This document shows, in pieces, positions 13,627 to 15,179 of a DNA stretch of 15,179 nt; within the stretch, counting starts at the first letter, position 1; each line of letters opens with the position of its first letter. Where the stretch lies: the NCBI GenBank assembly GCA_947653315.1, contig CANTGP010000021.1:1-15179 (forward strand), read 5' to 3'. The stretch comes from an uncultured Lachnospiraceae bacterium (GTDB lineage: Bacteria > Bacillota > Clostridia > Lachnospirales > Lachnospiraceae). The notes under the pieces are model-generated. The model worked only from the letters and a program-made list of their open reading frames with translations. It was not told where the DNA came from and made no database searches. A program made the position numbers and the translations under genes.

Positions 13627-15179
13627 ATGTTTCAGGTAATTAAAAGGGACGGGGAAGTGGCGGAGTTTATGCTTGGGAAGGTGAGCGATGCCATTATAAA
13701 GGCGTTTGACGCCACGGACGTGCAGTACAACAAAGATATCGTGGATCTCTTATCGCTGCGCGTTTCGGCGGAGTTCCAGGGGAAAATAGCGGACGGGCGC
13801 ATCCATGTGGAGGATATCCAGGACAGTGTGGAGAAGGTGCTCGAACAGACGGGGTATGCGGAGGCGGCAAAGGCTTTTATCCTGTACCGGAAACAGCGGG
13901 AGAAAATGCGCAACATGAAGTCCACCATTCTCGACTACAAGGATGTGGTAAACAGTTACGTGAAGGTGGAGGACTGGCGTGTAAAGGAAAATTCCACCGT
14001 GACGTACTCCGTGGGAGGATTGATTTTAAGCAATTCGGGCGCAGTGACGGCGAATTACTGGCTGTCCGAAATTTATGATTCCGAAATTGCGGATGCACAC
14101 AGGAATGCGGACATCCATATCCATGACCTGTCCATGCTGACGGGTTATTGCGCGGGATGGTCCCTAAAACAGTTAATTAAGGAAGGGCTTGGCGGCATCA
14201 CAGGCAAGATTACGTCCGCACCGGCGGCGCACCTGTCGGTGTTATGCAACCAAATGGTGAATTTCCTCGGCATTATGCAGAACGAATGGGCAGGAGCACA
14301 GGCATTTTCTTCCTTTGATACATATCTCGCCCCGTTTGTCAAGGCGGACAGCCTGACTTATGAGGAAGTAAAGAAGTGTATCGAATCCTTTATTTACGGG
14401 GTGAATACCCCCAGCCGTTGGGGGACGCAGGCTCCTTTTTCCAACATTACGCTGGATTGGACGGTACCGGACGATCTTGCGTTCCTTCCGGCCATCGTGG
14501 GCGGGAAGGAAATGGATTTTACCTATAAGGATTGCAAAAAAGAAATGGACATGGTGAATAAGGCGTTCATCGAAACGATGATTGAAGGGGACGCCAACGG
14601 CAGGGGGTTCCAGTACCCGATTCCCACGTATTCCATTACGAAGGACTTCGACTGGTCGGACAATGAAAATAACCGCCTGTTGTTTGAAATGACGGCGAAA
14701 TACGGAACACCGTATTTTTCCAATTACATTAATTCCGACATGGAGCCGGGGGATGTGCGCAGCATGTGCTGCAGGCTGCGTTTGGACCTTAGGGAACTGA
14801 GGAAGAAAACGGGGGGATTTTTCGGTTCCGGCGAGAGCACGGGCAGCGTAGGGGTCGTGACCATTAACATGCCGCGGATTGCTTATCTTGCTGCCAACAG
14901 GGAGGATTTTTACCGCCGACTTGACCGGATGATGGATCTCGCGGCACGGTCGTTAAAGGTTAAAAGGGGCGTAATCACCAAACTGCTGGAGGAAGGGCTT
15001 TATCCTTACACGAAACGGTATTTGGGCAGTTTTGACAACCATTTCTCCACCATCGGATTAATCGGCATGAATGAGGTGGGGTTAAATGCCAAATGGCTGC
15101 GGGCGGACATGAGCGACGTGCGGACACAGGAAGAAGGGGATGTCGGTCACTCCGCGGAACTGGCTCCGGAAGGCCTTGA
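13627..15179 (+). CDS. nrdD: Anaerobic ribonucleoside-triphosphate reductase, partial
   Basis: The class III ribonucleotide reductase, which converts ribonucleoside triphosphates to deoxy forms without oxygen using a glycyl radical installed by NrdG. The start is ATG 13627 with GGAGGG 7 nt upstream; 517 codons are present and the frame is still open at the window edge. The first 95 or so residues are an ATP-cone (VIKRDGEVAEF ... ILYRKQREKM) that senses ATP/dATP. The catalytic barrel follows, with NADIHIHDL, GYCAGWSL, IYGVNTPSRWGTQAPFSN, GRGFQYPIPTYSI, SMCCRLRLDLRELRK and GFFGSGESTGSVGVVTINMPR, as expected for NrdD, including the conserved cysteine region. The glycyl-radical C-terminus and nrdG lie outside. 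The last 18 or so codons (after DVRTQE) fit the family pattern less well. Control is probably by NrdR and, at protein level, by the ATP-cone. Confidence 0.95.
   Translation, partial: MFQVIKRDGEVAEFMLGKVSDAIIKAFDATDVQYNKDIVDLLSLRVSAEFQGKIADGRIHVEDIQDSVEKVLEQTGYAEAAKAFILYRKQREKMRNMKSTILDYKDVVNSYVKVEDWRVKENSTVTYSVGGLILSNSGAVTANYWLSEIYDSEIADAHRNADIHIHDLSMLTGYCAGWSLKQLIKEGLGGITGKITSAPAAHLSVLCNQMVNFLGIMQNEWAGAQAFSSFDTYLAPFVKADSLTYEEVKKCIESFIYGVNTPSRWGTQAPFSNITLDWTVPDDLAFLPAIVGGKEMDFTYKDCKKEMDMVNKAFIETMIEGDANGRGFQYPIPTYSITKDFDWSDNENNRLLFEMTAKYGTPYFSNYINSDMEPGDVRSMCCRLRLDLRELRKKTGGFFGSGESTGSVGVVTINMPRIAYLAANREDFYRRLDRMMDLAARSLKVKRGVITKLLEEGLYPYTKRYLGSFDNHFSTIGLIGMNEVGLNAKWLRADMSDVRTQEEGDVGHSAELAPEGL

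Noticed and set aside
1..15179. CRISPR arrays, insertion sequences, tRNA or rRNA genes
   Set aside because: I saw no regularly spaced repeats, transposase-like reading frames or terminal inverted repeats, and no tRNA or rRNA signatures on either strand.

Overview
The window looks like a chromosomal segment from an anaerobic, monoderm Clostridia-type bacterium, most likely Lachnospiraceae-like. The signs are an anaerobic ribonucleotide reductase (NrdD), a rubrerythrin, Gram-positive style lipoproteins, GGAGG-type ribosome binding sites, consensus sigma-A promoters and a purine-rich coding strand. Every gene I can support lies on the + strand. The taxonomic call is inference from gene content and style, not from a marker gene.

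Layout. Positions 1-117 hold no gene but fold on paper into a multibranched RNA: an outer 9-bp stem and two strong hairpins, each with the apical loop UGGA closed by an A-U pair. A sigma-A promoter at 265-293 then starts a tight run of seven genes ending at 10969: a membrane GGDEF diguanylate cyclase, a lipoprotein GH5 glucanase, a BcsA-type cellulose synthase with a PilZ domain, an anchored extracytoplasmic partner, an MBOAT acyltransferase, a DHHW/AlgJ-like extracytoplasmic acetyltransferase, and a MATE transporter. Genes 2-6 match in content and order what I recall of the clostridial cellulose synthase operon ccsZABHI of Clostridioides difficile, and resemble the acetylated-cellulose wss genes of Pseudomonas.

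How the operon should work: the cyclase makes c-di-GMP, which the PilZ domain of the synthase binds. The synthase polymerises and extrudes beta-1,4-glucan, CcsB receives it outside the membrane, CcsZ trims it, and CcsH/CcsI pass acetyl groups across the membrane and onto the polymer. With the cyclase as first gene, the operon would make both its enzyme and that enzyme's activating signal.

Downstream (10953-13406) is an unrelated housekeeping stretch: an acyl-CoA thioesterase with its own promoter, a rubrerythrin, and a TPR lipoprotein with a structured leader. The window ends in nrdD (13627 onward, cut by the window edge). Upstream of nrdD lie a pair of NrdR-box-like sites 32 bp apart and a consensus promoter.

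Most noteworthy: the twin UGGA-loop hairpins beside a cyclase/exopolysaccharide operon (possible CsrA-type binding sites), the self-contained c-di-GMP/cellulose-acetylation circuit whose cyclase lacks the inhibitory I-site, and two genes in that operon where a strong Shine-Dalgarno sequence sits in frame just before an ATT codon.
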